A stretch of DNA of 64,000 nt from Allium sativum (lineage: Eukaryota; Streptophyta; Magnoliopsida; Asparagales; Amaryllidaceae): contig CM060915.1 in the NCBI GenBank assembly GCA_030737875.1, positions 363,937,863 to 364,001,862 on the forward strand, given 5' to 3'. Every line of letters begins with the position of its first letter. Within the stretch, counting starts at the first letter, position 1. The notes below the pieces were generated by a model. The model searched no databases and was not told the origin of the DNA. It saw only the letters and a program-made list of their open reading frames with translations. The position numbers and the translations under genes were made by a program. Shown piece by piece: positions 33,976 through 45,956 of this stretch.

Positions 33976-36019
33976 CTAGTGTAATATGGAAATTAGTTGG
34001 TTAAAAAAAATGAAAATATAAAAAAAAATGAAACTTTGTGAGACTTTTTAAAATTAGCAAATGTATATTTTAAACATAGTAATTCTTAAGAAAACTTATT
34101 AAAAATAATTTGAAAGAATTTAAACCAAAATATTATATATATATATATATATATATTTAAGAAGAATATAATATATTAAACTTAAAATATAAATATCTAA
34201 AAAATAATATCAAATTTTAATTATTAAGGTTAAAATCAAAATCTAAATTATAATCAAAATCAAAGTTTGAAGTATAATCTAAAATATTAATAAAATCGAA
34301 GTATATTATATGTAATGCAAGACTTTTGGTCAACAGATCAAAATGAAGTCTTTTTTGAATTGTCCAAAATACTCAATTTTGTCAATACTTCTACACAATT
34401 TTATAAGGTGTATTTGTCCTTTAAACATATCAGTGGTGTCCTAATTACAACCCTACATTCTCGTACAATTTCATAAGAGTGTATTTGTCCTTTAAATAGA
34501 CGGGTGGTGGCCAAATTAAAACTCCACCTTCTCGCCTATTTAGCATGAATAAAAACAACTTCTTAATCTTTCTGCAATCACCATTAGAATGAACTTCGAT
34601 TTTTCCTTCTTTTGTCAATCTTCATAATTCAAGCTAGACTAATATAACCACACAATAGTATGTAACAACCTGTTAGATTGCATAGTAAAAAAAAAACATT
34701 TTTTATTAATTTTAGTTAACCATCAAAAAATAATATGACAGAGAAGAATTAAAATTAGAGAGATCTAAGGAGATAAAAGTGGAGAGAATTAAGTAAATTA
34801 AATGAGTAAAAATTAAGTAAATAAAATTGAAGAGATCAAGAAATAAGTTATAAACATGTTTCATGTTTTTTGGCTTAAGAAAAGTTGATTCTAACCAAGT
34901 GACAATAAGCAAACCTCCCTAGCGGCCGGTTTGTTATTCGCTTTACCAAAGATCTCTACTTCAAGTTTGTATAAATTTAGGTATGTTTGCTTTCTGCTTT
35001 GAATTCTCCCTTTTTATATGGATGACTATCTTTGTTCATTAGTGACTTTTTTCCCTGTCCGATTGTTTTAAGGTTTTGACTACATTTGACTAAAATTTTT
35101 CATCGCGTCAATTTCAAAATTTTACTATATTGATTATTGGATTTGATTACAAAACAAGAATTGATTTTCAGTGTTTACATAATTTCATAACCTCATCAAT
35201 TTCATAAATTATACAACAATTACTTTTGTCTTGAATATGTTTGCTAAAATTTCTAAGAGATGTGTGCATCATGTATTCAGCCTCACAATTTATTTAAGCT
35301 TTACAATTGCTCATGCCTTTAATATGTTTGTTAATATGTCTAAGAGATGTGTGCATCATGTATTTAGGCTCAAAAGTGATTCAAACTTCGTTTGCAAGAC
35401 AATAAAACCCCAAATAGTTATTATCTTACTGGTTTTGAACTTTGAAGAGGTAGATTAGTATACATCAAATACGGTCTTTTTTCTGACTTTCGCTATTTAC
35501 AGCATGAATATTAACAAAAGCTTAGCCTTTTTCTCTTGGGCTCCAGACATGCGTTAGCATACCATATCAGTTAGGTGTGAAGCTTGGTCGAGTTCGCATA
35601 TGGGAGGCATAAAAAAGGTTGATCTATCCCCACACATAGAGTAAAAAAAATAGTATGATTTTTTGGCTTATTTTTTCTGCAAAAAAGTGAGTTGGAAATA
35701 ATGTAATTAATTTAATATGTTTGTTCTTCTTTTGGATTTAAATTAAAATAATGTGGAAGAAAAGAAAAAGGTGGGTCAAATCACATGTTATTTATGGATA
35801 GATCTTTACTGTTATACGCTTTTCGGGTACACGAATTGCTTTACAAAATTACTTGTGAGTGTGGTTGGTTTTACTAAAATTCCATAATGTTATTACAGCC
35901 ATAGATACTGCGTATCATATAACTTCCCACGCCAACAACAATAAATTAAGTTAAAATACAAACAATTTATAGAGAAAAATGTTACCAATCCATAAAATTA
36001 GATGAAAGCATATGGGTAC
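33976..36019. other. AT-rich intergenic region
   Basis: It contains an (AT)n run at about 34134-34158 and a short direct repeat, AGAGATGTGTGCATCATGTA, near 35259 and 35343. No gene, LTR boundary or RNA was recognised. ORFs here are short and of low complexity. Confidence 0.55.
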
Positions 36020-38698
36020 TGTGACATCGCACGTCCGTTAATGTCACTCATAAGAGAATGCATTAAGTTTCGTGAAGCGCAATAGGTAAACTGTACAGAA
36101 ATTCACAAGACAAATATAAAACAAGTAATGGAAAATTTCAACTTTATTAAAAATAAAACTTAGTCTCAAACAGGTTACATCGAAATCAGTTACACCAAAT
36201 ATGTCTTATAAAACAAAACATCAGATTACATAAAATCATATCCCTCGCCAAAAGCCATAATAGAGTAGAGAGCAAGTCAAAACGGTACATCTTAGAAATC
36301 CAAGTCCAAGCTGTAAGAGAAAGTCGTAGTCATTGTTGAGTGCTTGCACTTTGAGGTCCTGGGGAGGGGGAGAAAAGGAAGAAAGAGGTGAAAACAAAAG
36401 GTTTAGACATAAAGTCTAGCGAGTTCCAGTTATTTTCAAATATGCATAAAATAGAAATGCCAAGACAGGTAAGTAAGACTGGATGAGAAATACAATACCA
36501 TATAAGGTGACAGATAAACTAAACATAACAACAGGATATACAGGAATAATATGAATAAACTATGATCGAGTAATGCTTCACATTTATATCCCTAAAACGG
36601 GTATGTCTGCACCAATACTAGTATAACAGGTTTAACCTAATTACATAACAGCAGGATTAACAATAGAATAAAATAGTAGGATTAGGTGTACCCTAATTAC
36701 ATAACAGGATTAGGTGTTAACCTAATTACATAACAGCAGGATTAGGTGTACCCTAATTACTACCCATGTGATCGGCTCTCTACTACGTAAATACCCTGTG
36801 TCAACCCCGACAGTAAAGTGTATCGCTCCCTAACCCAACAACTATATAACACAGACCTATTTACTAGTGTTACATCGGCTTATCTTCCCTAGTCAGACTC
36901 ACACATGCTTCTGACTCCACCGGAACGCGCCCGTACCCACCTTCCCTGTGTGAACCTCTTACTATCCAGTTCAGTAAAGAGTGCTCTGGCCCCTACCTAG
37001 TGCGAGGCCTTCTCTAACAAAATACCATAAGGGATACTGACTGATATGGGTTCCAAACATCAAATTGACAAAAGCCAAACTCCCTAAGCTTGTGCCCTAA
37101 AACTAGGATTTAAGAGTCCCCAAAACCTGATACAACAGTAAAACAAGGGACCTCTTAGCTTATCAATACTCATGTTTAACCTAGCAGGTTTAGGTTTACA
37201 AATAAGCATGGTTGTAATATTACAAGTCATTATGTATGTACAACCCTTCCCCAAAACACTTGCCCAAATGTATATATAACTTACTACAATGATTCAGTTT
37301 ATTAGCCTACATCTGGTACCTACAGTATTCTAACATGTTATTTACTTAATCTCTATATTAATCCAAACCTAACATGTTTATACATTTTCATATTATTCAT
37401 CCCACTATGTCCCAAATTACAGCAAGTACAGATTTATGCATGTTATCCATTTTTAACCATTTACGACAAGTATATGCACATTACCCCTATTTATCAACTT
37501 ACAGCAAGTTTAAACATGTGCATATTATCCCTTTCCCAAATTATAGTTAAACAATCCCTAATTTAAAAACATACCTAAATTTCTCTTTTTATGTCATTCA
37601 TTATTACCCCAAATATACACAGACTTTAAACAGATATAGCCTAGGTTTCCAAAGGCCCAGGCTTAGCGTAAATAAAAAGGGAAAACAAAGGAAGGAGAAT
37701 AGAATCAAATCACATAGACATATAGGCAAGACTGCAAATAAACTAAACTAGTAGAAACAGGGAAAAGGAAGATGGATACATATAACTTGTTGTTTATCTA
37801 ATAATAATGGCATATGTTTTATTTGTAGTAATGGCATAAGTGATTTAACAGCGTAAAACTTGTATAGCAATTATCTTACAAACACTGTATTTCCTAACCC
37901 AAATTTATTTAACTATCATGTTATAGTCTAAGAAATCAAATCTGAAAATGATAGGGAACTCACAATGGGTCTTAGTGAAGAAGAGATTAAATCTCTTATA
38001 TATAACTATATGCTATAGAAAAGTCCAATCCAATCCCTTTTTGTTGTTGTATGTAAATCCTGAATGTTATCTCTATAGACCTATACTTCAACAACATTAC
38101 CCCTTTGTATATATATATTTAGAATAGATTTACAGAGCAGAAGGTATGAAGAAATGGCATAAATTGCAATGGGAGAAGCCGCCTATTTATATATTCACAA
38201 TGTCATCCTCAACCTTTTGATTTTAAGGTTTTAATCTTACCCGTACATGTTGCATTGAGTCAGCACGAACCTAGCCACAAAAATGCCCAGATTCAAAATT
38301 CAGAACCTTCTCCAAATCCGGGTAGGTCGACCCACCGACCCTATGGGTTGATCCAGACATGTTTGGGTTAACCCATAGGTTAACCCAGGCCAAAAGTGGG
38401 TCGTCCCACGACGGTCTGGTTTCCCGCTCGTTCTCCCACTTATTTTGTTTAAAAATACTAGAATAATATTTATATTATATTCATATATAAGCCTCTTATA
38501 GGTATACAAACTCCTAATGCCCATAACTTCCTCATACATTATCTGTTTTACGCAAACATGGGGTCTGTCTGAACTATAATTCCGAGATGAATGCAAGGTA
38601 ACGCCAGTTTTACTTAAATCTGAATATTTAATTAAGTAGTTCTCATTTTATTATCTTTAAGGTATGGTTATAGTTTATTAAATTCTTGGAGTGTTACA
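36020..38698 (-). mobile_element. Tekay-C solo LTR, about 2.7 kb
   Basis: On the minus strand it begins TGTAACACTCCAAG, and its first 200 bases follow the Tekay LTR start (GCATTCATCTCGGAATT, TTTGCGTAAAACAG). It ends ...GACGTGCGATGTCACA. A TATA-like element lies near 38184-38191. U3 carries several palindromes (38325-38385). Neither a primer site nor a polypurine tract adjoins it, so it is a solo LTR. The flanking five bases (GGTAC left, AATAC right) match at only three positions, so the target duplication is decayed or absent. Confidence 0.8.
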
Positions 38699-40609
38699 AA
38701 TACTTTAACCATTTACCTTATTATATTTTTACATACAGTTAGAGATCAATAAAGATAATGCATAGTTCTAAATCTTAGCTAGGAGCAAAATGGATAGGAA
38801 TTACTCATCAAAAAAGTTAAATTGGATAAACTAAATCATGTTGAATATAAAGCTGCAACTTTTTTTCCTATGCACTATTTCATGCTTGATTCATTTCTAG
38901 GATTACATAATGATTTATTTGGTTCTCTTCTAACAAATTTCAGATTCGAAAAATCATGAATATTTAATCTCAAGTCAAAATAGCAATAGAAAACAGGGTA
39001 ATGTAATGACTTGACAATTTCGACGTTTAAATTCGAAGTTAATTGAAGTTCTAACATTGAAAATTAATTTTTATACTTGAAGATTTCTTCCGGAATTGAA
39101 ATATAATTTACCATGTATATATGAACTTAATTTTTTTTGAATAAAAACTTAATATATATATGTGATTTCAAAATAAGAATTTAAACCGATAAGTTGCACT
39201 TAAGATTGTTTAGTTGGAAATAAGTGTGAAATCGAGTTTTCAACAAAACATTAATTCCTAAATTTGGAATATGTTACTTAATAGTGATCTGAATAATTTA
39301 TATAACAAAACGTTTAAGTTCGCTTGCTCCGTTCAAATCGATTTATGCGATGGATTTATAGTAGCAACAACCGATATATCATAATTAGCAATAATATGTA
39401 AAATTTGAATTAAATTACTAAAATTTAATATTTGAGATATGTTTAAATAGACATAGCGGAGGAATAGATTTCACAGTAAAACACGCGATTTTGTTCGATT
39501 CACATCAATTTAGTTAAAAATTGAATAAATCGAAGAAAATTTAACTTTATTGGAATTTGGGCGAATTTGGTCTAAAAATACTAGATTGAATTTTAAGAAG
39601 AACAATATTTTTCATTTCATGAAATTTGAACATTTGTTGTTCTATATCTTTAATTTCAGGACGAAAATGCGCAAAAACATATATATATATATATATATAT
39701 GTACATCATGATAGTGTTTATGTGTACATCATGATTTCGTATCCCATATGTATTCCTCTTGTATGCAAATTTAACAAAAATTACTATTTTCATATATATA
39801 TATATATATGTACATATATATGTAAGGAATTCATAATGAGAAAAAGAAAAAGAAAATTCAATAGTACACTTGTCGTAGTGTCATAGACACTCATAAACAA
39901 TCTTCTACTTGAGTTAAACATATGTTCAATTTGCTCTGAACCCTTTTGAGAAATACTACCACATTTATTTATTTTCTTTTCCTTCCTTCCACTTTCTATC
40001 CTTACTTTCCCTTTCATTTTTACCTTTAAATATAGTAAAAGAGATTAATTTCAAAATAAACCGCATGTTTTGCCCATGTCTCCACCTTCCTTTTTAACCT
40101 ATTCCCACCATGATCCCTCATCCGCTATTATCGTCATGCAGCCCCGACGCCGCCTCTATCGCTTTGCGCACCTCCTCATATCATCCACAACCATTCCCCA
40201 AAATTACACAAACCCTACGACTTCAATCTCGTAATACGACATGCGCATCATACTCCTCATCTCCACCATCACCGCGCTCCGACCGCATGCGTCGCCATTA
40301 AGGTTCCTCCTCTTCGCACATGTGCAACCCAAGTAATCCACACACTCCATTACTGCCATGCCTATAGCCCTCTCACACGCTCTAACTCTTCCTTCATCGA
40401 GACAATTTCACAAGATCCGCACTCGAATTCCATCACGCAATCCTAACCATTCTCTCATAAGATCTAAGGCAGTTTGAAGAGAAGTATATGGCACAACTTC
40501 ATCTTTTCACAATCAGATTTGGGTTTTGTCGCTGCACGATCTCGAGTGTCGCTGTACTGTGTGTTCGTTTTCTTTCTCTCATGGTGCTTATCTCTCTCAA
40601 ACAATGAAA
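38699..40609. other. Intergenic region with microsatellites
   Basis: (AT)n runs lie at about 39680-39700 and 39796-39822. The segment 40090-40450 is more C-rich (CTCATCCGCTATTATCGTC and similar), but no domain, splice-consistent exon or conserved start was seen. The segment up to 40609 rejoins 51664 if Tekay-B is removed. Confidence 0.5.
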
Positions 40610-40823
40610 TGTAACACCCTGTATTTTCTGTTAACGTTATAGTAACGAGTCAAGGAATAATTAATTTCAAATGTGAGAATTAAGGGATACGGTTATGCCA
40701 TTGCGTTCGTCTCGGAATTTTACTTGAGGTAGAGTCCGAGTTTGCGTAAAATGGACACTGCATGAAGGAGATATGGATGAACGAAGTTAGACAGAAAACC
40801 AGAAAGAAAAAAATTAGAAATGC

Positions 40824-40850
40824 ACTGGCGCACTTGGGAAGTGCGCCAGT
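40824..40850. repeat. Perfect inverted repeat (12-bp arms, 3-base loop) in Tekay-B U3
   Basis: The arms ACTGGCGCACTT and AAGTGCGCCAGT enclose GGG. A second, weaker inverted pair (GCGCAC/GTGCGC) follows at about 40866-40884. In the 3' LTR the counterpart (48840-48864) has lost one base of the left arm. Confidence 0.95.
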
Positions 40851-40937
40851 ACTAAAATTGCACTAGCGCACCTGCCAAGTGCGCCCAGGCCGGGCTGAGA
40901 GCCTACACAGCTTTCTGGTGTGTTCTGATCCATACTG

Positions 40938-40977
40938 TGAGTCATTGCTGAGTCCTTTCTGACTCCTTACTGAGTCA
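40938..40977 (+). repeat. TGAGTC/TGACTC array at exact 11-bp spacing (Tekay-B 5' LTR)
   Basis: TGAGTCA, TGAGTCC, TGACTCC and TGAGTCA start at 40938, 40949, 40960 and 40971. TGAGTCA is the core of the GCN4-like bZIP binding site. The 11-bp period places all sites on nearly the same face of the helix, about 80-120 bases upstream of the TATA position. Confidence 0.9.
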
Positions 40978-43649
40978 TTAGGGCTGAGGTGTCACCCTAT
41001 CATGATGAATGGTTGTGGTTAACTCTAGGTTCATCCAACGGATATAATTAAATTGAAATTCTACATAAACAACCCAATGCTCAACCTAAAATCACACAAA
41101 AATAATCCTGGAACAATCATGCCGTCAATAGAGAACTTGGAGTAGCCGTCACCACTTTCAATTCAAAGACAAGATAAAAACCTGAATCAAAATCAAATTA
41201 AAAGTAATCAAATTCAACGATCTACATCAAAGACGAGCATACCAATTTCAGAATTCAGATTCCAGAAATCAAGAATTCCTTTTTGTTTGTAAGTTGGTTA
41301 TTACGTAGATTTAAACCCTCTTTTAAATGAATCATGACATGTTGTAATTCGAATATAGAATGATGCTTATGTATAAGATAAATAAATTTTGATTCTCATT
41401 TATCTTAAATTACCGTTGCGATTGATCATGTCTATATGCTTGTGGTGATGAACATACCACATTTTATATATTGGGATCTATTATGATTGGGATGTGAACA
41501 TATTATGCCAACTGAATGGTGAAACATGTCATGTTATACTTTGGTGGTTACATACAAGTTTATGATCTAAAGCACATGCTTACATGTTAGATCAACATTC
41601 ATGTATATTTAGAACCATGTTAAGTTGAATCCATTTATGTTGCAAGATTGGATTTGTAGCTCTCTTATGTTTTAACACATAACTAATCATGCTAGTTGTG
41701 ATTTAAATATGTTTGTGGTAGCTCTCTTATGTTTAACACACATAAGTTATCATGCTAGGACGTGACTTAAATATGTTTATAATAGCTCTCTTATGTTTAA
41801 CACACATAAGTTATCATGCTAAGTTGTGATTTAAATATGTTTATCGTAGCTTTCTTATGTTTTGGCATACATAAGTTAATATGCTAAGTTGTGGTTTAAA
41901 ATCGTGTTTATATGTTAAACCTCTATGCTAGACCTATATCAAGTTTACATGATAATTAGATCCAACTTAGTCACAAGTTCACCTTTACCCGTTTAATTAA
42001 GTTAATGATACTCCTATGCCAAGTTACATGTGATAAGTAAAATGTATGCTATTTTTGTTTATTTCATGTCCCTTGTTTATTACCCCTTTTTGTTTTTGGG
42101 TTTGGGCTAATTTACTGGCCCAACATTTTATGTGATTCATGCGTACGTTCCACGGGGATAGCGATGGGAAAATATGTAAATTTCATGGCATATTTGTTCA
42201 TAAAATGGTATATTTGATATACCATTTATTGTGAGCATAATTAAAGGATAATTATGGCATGATTAAATTAATATTAATTTACATATAGAATTAGACATAT
42301 ATAGTAAATATATGGATTTAGAAAAGACGAATATGCCTAACCCGAGGTTATACTGAGTTGTGGTGTAAAACTGCCCGGAACCAACCGACATATCCAGTGA
42401 CCACAACAAGACCTGTCTAATGTGGGTGGTTAGTGCATCAAGCCCAAAAAGAACCCGAGGTTAGACTGAGTTGTGGTGTAAAACTGCCCGGAACCGACTG
42501 GCATATCCAGTGACCATAACAAGACCTGTCTAATGTGAGTTGTCGGTGCTTTAATGAATAAATTAAAGCTAAGTTAGGATTGGTAGGGTTAAGTCGATTA
42601 GGGAAACACTTAACCGATTCAAAATGTTAACTAAATGGATGGGTGGGGTTAGGTAAACTTGGACACTTAACCAAATAAACATGTTGATTAGAAAACCCTA
42701 GTAACGGGGACCTATTTCAGCAGTAACCCACATAGATGTATCATGGTACCATGAACTACGCAGGGTGGGGCAGGATTACTGGGCTGATTATAAGCGGTCA
42801 AAACGTCGGCGGTTAGTGCGTCAGTGTAGGTTCCGACGGAGTACGGGCGTGCACTACTCCGGAGTGGAAAAAGCAGGCATTGGGCATCAGTAGTATACAC
42901 TGTGTATCTTGAATCGTGTCGGGTCGCCACCAGAGGGACTGATACACCCTACGGTGGGGCTATCACAGGTATCTACAGTCAAGCAGGGCCGAAGGACACA
43001 AGATATGAATTCATGTGAGTAGGAGCCGATCATTAAGGGGATCGTTTGTTATGAACAAGTAGGGCTGGTTGAACCAATGGTTAAGTAGGTGCAGAGACTA
43101 TAGTAATGGGTGCAATCACATGTTCCACTTATCTGATATTAGGGTATTGTCCTATGTTCTGTTGTTACTGTCATGATCCATTTCCTTGTTTAAATACTAG
43201 CAATCACTGATCTTACCAGACTTATTATCTGACCCATTTTTTTGTCCTTTTTTCTTCTGTTTCCCCCCTCTCCAGGTCCACAGGGAGGGAATACTCCAGC
43301 TTAGTCAGACTCCTTGCAAGTTTCAAGAAAGAAGATGTATGATTGGGACTCTCTCACCTTGGCTATGGCTTTTGGACACTACCCTTGGGGATTTATGCAG
43401 TTTTATTTATGGTTTATGCTTCTTTATTAAATTATCAAGACATAAATTATGGTGTAATGTTTTGGAAGTTATTTTGAGACAATTTGCTGTAATGCTTTTG
43501 TATTGAACCATGTATGCAATAAATATTTGAATTTCGCTGCTTATATTTAACTGTCTTGTAAATTTTTCTATGACTTGTACCTATAACCCTCCACCAAAGT
43601 TAAGACATTCCCTTTGTGAGTGACCTTAATGGAGGTGGGGTGTTTCACT

Positions 43650-43661
43650 TGGTATCAGAGC
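43650..43661 (+). other. Primer binding site (initiator-Met tRNA type) of Tekay-B
   Basis: TGGTATCAGAGC lies two bases after the 5' LTR end. Confidence 0.92.
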
Positions 43662-43830
43662 AAAGCTTTACCAGATCAGATAAGAGTTTTTGAAAAATAT
43701 CTTCAAAAAGAAATATAAAGAAGCATTTTGCAAGAAAAATTGTCGTTTTATATTTAAAAAGGCATAATCCCAAAAGCCATATGCACTATCTTTCTATCCT
43801 TCATTTTGAATCTTTTCTTCTTCGTTTCAG

Positions 43831-44760
43831 CATGTCTGGGAATCTTAACCTTCCATAGGGTGTACCGGTACCTGGCTGGTTCAAGAGGTACTTAGAGGCT
43901 AGGGCCAATGACGCAGGCCCAGCAGATATTCCTCCTCCAGCTGCAGCGGTTCCTCCTCCTCCTCCTCGTGCAAATGCTTTCTCAAATATTTGTAGAGACT
44001 TTAGGACCATGGGTGGAAAGGATTTCAAGGGAACTAAATCATTCATAGAAGCAAGGAACTGGCTCAAAGAAACTGAGGATTTGTTCGTTATCTTCGAGGT
44101 GGACGATAGGCAGAAGATACAATTGGCTGTATGGTTGCTCAAAGATGAAGCTTCCCATTTGTGGGAAGTCACTAACGCTGAAAGACCAGTTGAAACATGG
44201 ATGGATTTCAGAATGAGGTTTGAGATGAAGTTCCTCTCACAAGCTGAACGAAGTTTACAGCTAGAAAAGTTCTTATCTCTTAAGTAAGGAAGTATGACAG
44301 TCAAGGAATACATCAACCAATTCAATCAGCTGGCCCGATTTGGACTGGACTTAGTGAATACTCCTAATAAGAAGGATCTCCGTTTTGTCAAGGGATTGAA
44401 TGAGCCACTTCACAGCCTGGCTATGACCCATGTACCTATAGGGGCTACTTACGAGAGGTTAGTGGACATGGCACTCTTACATGAGGAAGACAACGGCAAG
44501 AAAGAGGCAAAAGCAGAAGTGCCTCAAGATAAGAAGGGGGAGCGGTCACAGAACAAGAAGGCTGATTCAAAGAAAGGCGAGAAGAACAACAAACCCCGTG
44601 ACAAGAGAAGGTGTAATTTCTGTGGCATTCCTGGACATCTGGTCAAAGACTGCAAGAAGAAGAAAAGGAAGATGGGTGGCTGTTTCCACTATGGTGAGAC
44701 ATGATACATGGCTAAGGACTGCCCAAGAAAGTAAGGGCAGAGAGCTGGACGATCTTCTAG
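43831..44760 (+). pseudogene. gag: Tekay-B Gag pseudogene
   Basis: It opens ATGTCTGGGAATCTTAACC (MSGNLNLP), like the Tekay-A gag, but a TAG follows at codon 9. A Pro-rich linker precedes the gag core (MGGKDFKGTKSFIEARNWL, WLLKDEASHLWEV, FLSQAERSLQLEKFLSL). A TAA at about 44285 is followed in the same frame by VKEYINQFNQLARFG, a Lys-rich segment, and the first CCHC knuckle CNFCGIPGHLVKDC. The second knuckle is damaged: CFHYGET, then TGA, then AKDC. Nucleocapsid function would be lost. The open pieces are 44009-44287 and 44294-44704. Confidence 0.9.
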
Positions 44761-44824
44761 AGGACAAGTTCACACTCTCACGGCATCTCTGTAAGAACGA
44801 GGTAGAAATATTTCTGTCGAAAGT

Positions 44825-45448
44825 TTAGTCTATCTTTTTTATCATCCTATTCGTACACTATTTGATTCTGGCGCATCGCACTCTTTTATATCTACTGCGT
44901 TAGTGGAATCTTTGCACCTAGACACCAGTATAGTAGAGGATCCCTTGGTTGTTTCAAATCCAATTGGGAGCTCAACTTATTTGTCAATGATTTGTTTGGA
45001 TTTGAAAATATCTATACTAAGCATTGGGTTTAGATGTAATGCCTTTGTTTTGGGCTTCATGGGCTATGGGTTCATTCTAGGCATGAACTGGCTGTCCAGT
45101 AATGGTGCCGTCCTCGATTGTGAAAAGAGAGTGGTTAGACTCATGACTCGCCTCGGTAATACTCTCGAAATTTCTTGTAATCCCATGAACTCTGTTATGC
45201 TTAGTTATCTAGAATCTCTTGATGCGTCTGTTGAGAACTTGCAGTCTGTAAGGGTAGTCCGTGAATACTCGGATGTGTTTGAAGAGGTAAAGGGCTTACC
45301 TCCGAAGCGGGAGATAGACTTCCGCATATACCTCATTGACAACGCAAAACCCGTTAGACACATGGCTCCAAGGGAGAGGAAAGAACTCAGCAAGCAAGTT
45401 AAAGAATTTCTTGAGAAGGGGTTTATATGGCGGAGTATTTCCGAATAG
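44825..45448 (+). pseudogene. pol: Tekay-B protease and start of RT (broken)
   Basis: The protease active site [10 protein letters not shown] lies at about 44850-44885, upstream of the open frame 44903-45448 and in the same frame. The frame then runs through the linker ([22 protein letters not shown]) to the RT start (KEFLEKGFIWRSISE), where a TAG stands at the position of Trp in Tekay-A (SISEWGAPV). Confidence 0.88.
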
Positions 45449-45956
45449 GGTGTTCCAGTAGTGTTCGTAACTAAAGCGGAGGGTTCGCTTCTCCTAATTA
45501 GATTTAGCTACCGGGTTTCATCAGCTAAGAGTGGCTGAAGACAACATTGATAAGACCGCCTTCAGAACTCCAGATGGTTTCTTCGACTGGCTTGTCATGC
45601 CTTTCGGCTTGACAAATGCACCCGCTTACTTCGCTGATTTAATGAGCAGGGTGTTCCGAGAGTTCCTCAATAAGTTTGTGGTGGTCTTCGTGGACGATAT
45701 TTTGATCTTCTCAAAGAATGAGGAAGAGCACGCTCAACATCTAAAGGAAGTCATGGATACTCTCCGTGCACATCAGTTGAAAGCTAAATTCTCCAAATGC
45801 CATTTCTGGAGAGAAGAAGTTAGGTTCCTTGGACACGTGGTATCCAAAGAGGGGATAGCTGTGGACTCCGCGAAAGTGGTTGCTGTGCAAGATTGGAAGG
45901 TTCCTCGAAACGCAACCGAAGTCCGAAGCTTTCTTGGGCTAGCAGGCTTTTATTGA
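45449..45956 (+). pseudogene. pol: Tekay-B reverse transcriptase (with internal deletion)
   Basis: After GVPVVFVTKAEGS near 45490 the sequence jumps to the text matching [12 protein letters not shown] of Tekay-A. About 36 codons containing the VDYRELN and [11 protein letters not shown] motifs are missing, and the frame changes across the junction. The palm continues intact in 45531-45956, including [15 protein letters not shown] and the catalytic FVDDIL. It ends at TGA where Tekay-A has Arg (YYRKF). An RT lacking the finger motifs could not be functional. Confidence 0.88.

Larger units (their letters stand above)
40610..43647 (+). repeat. Tekay-B 5' LTR, 3038 bp
   Basis: It shares the conserved LTR start with Tekay-A (TTCGTCTCGGAA, GAGTCCGAGTTT). 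U3 contains a perfect 12-bp-arm hairpin (40824-40850) and the 11-bp TGAGTC array (40938-40977). The TATA position near 41056 reads CTACATAAAC, a mutated form of CTATATAAAC in the 3' LTR. The ORF at 42712-42930 is not supported as a gene. Confidence 0.93.

Noticed and set aside
36015..38703. Target site duplication for the Tekay-C solo LTR
   Set aside because: GGTAC and AATAC agree at only three of five positions, so I do not claim a duplication.
40110..40301. C-rich 63-residue ORF as a possible host exon
   Set aside because: No domain, no conserved neighbours and no convincing splice or promoter context; the composition alone is not enough.
42712..42930. ORFs in Tekay-B LTRs (42712-42930, 50703-51052)
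   Set aside because: They correspond between the two LTRs only through LTR homology and show no domain.
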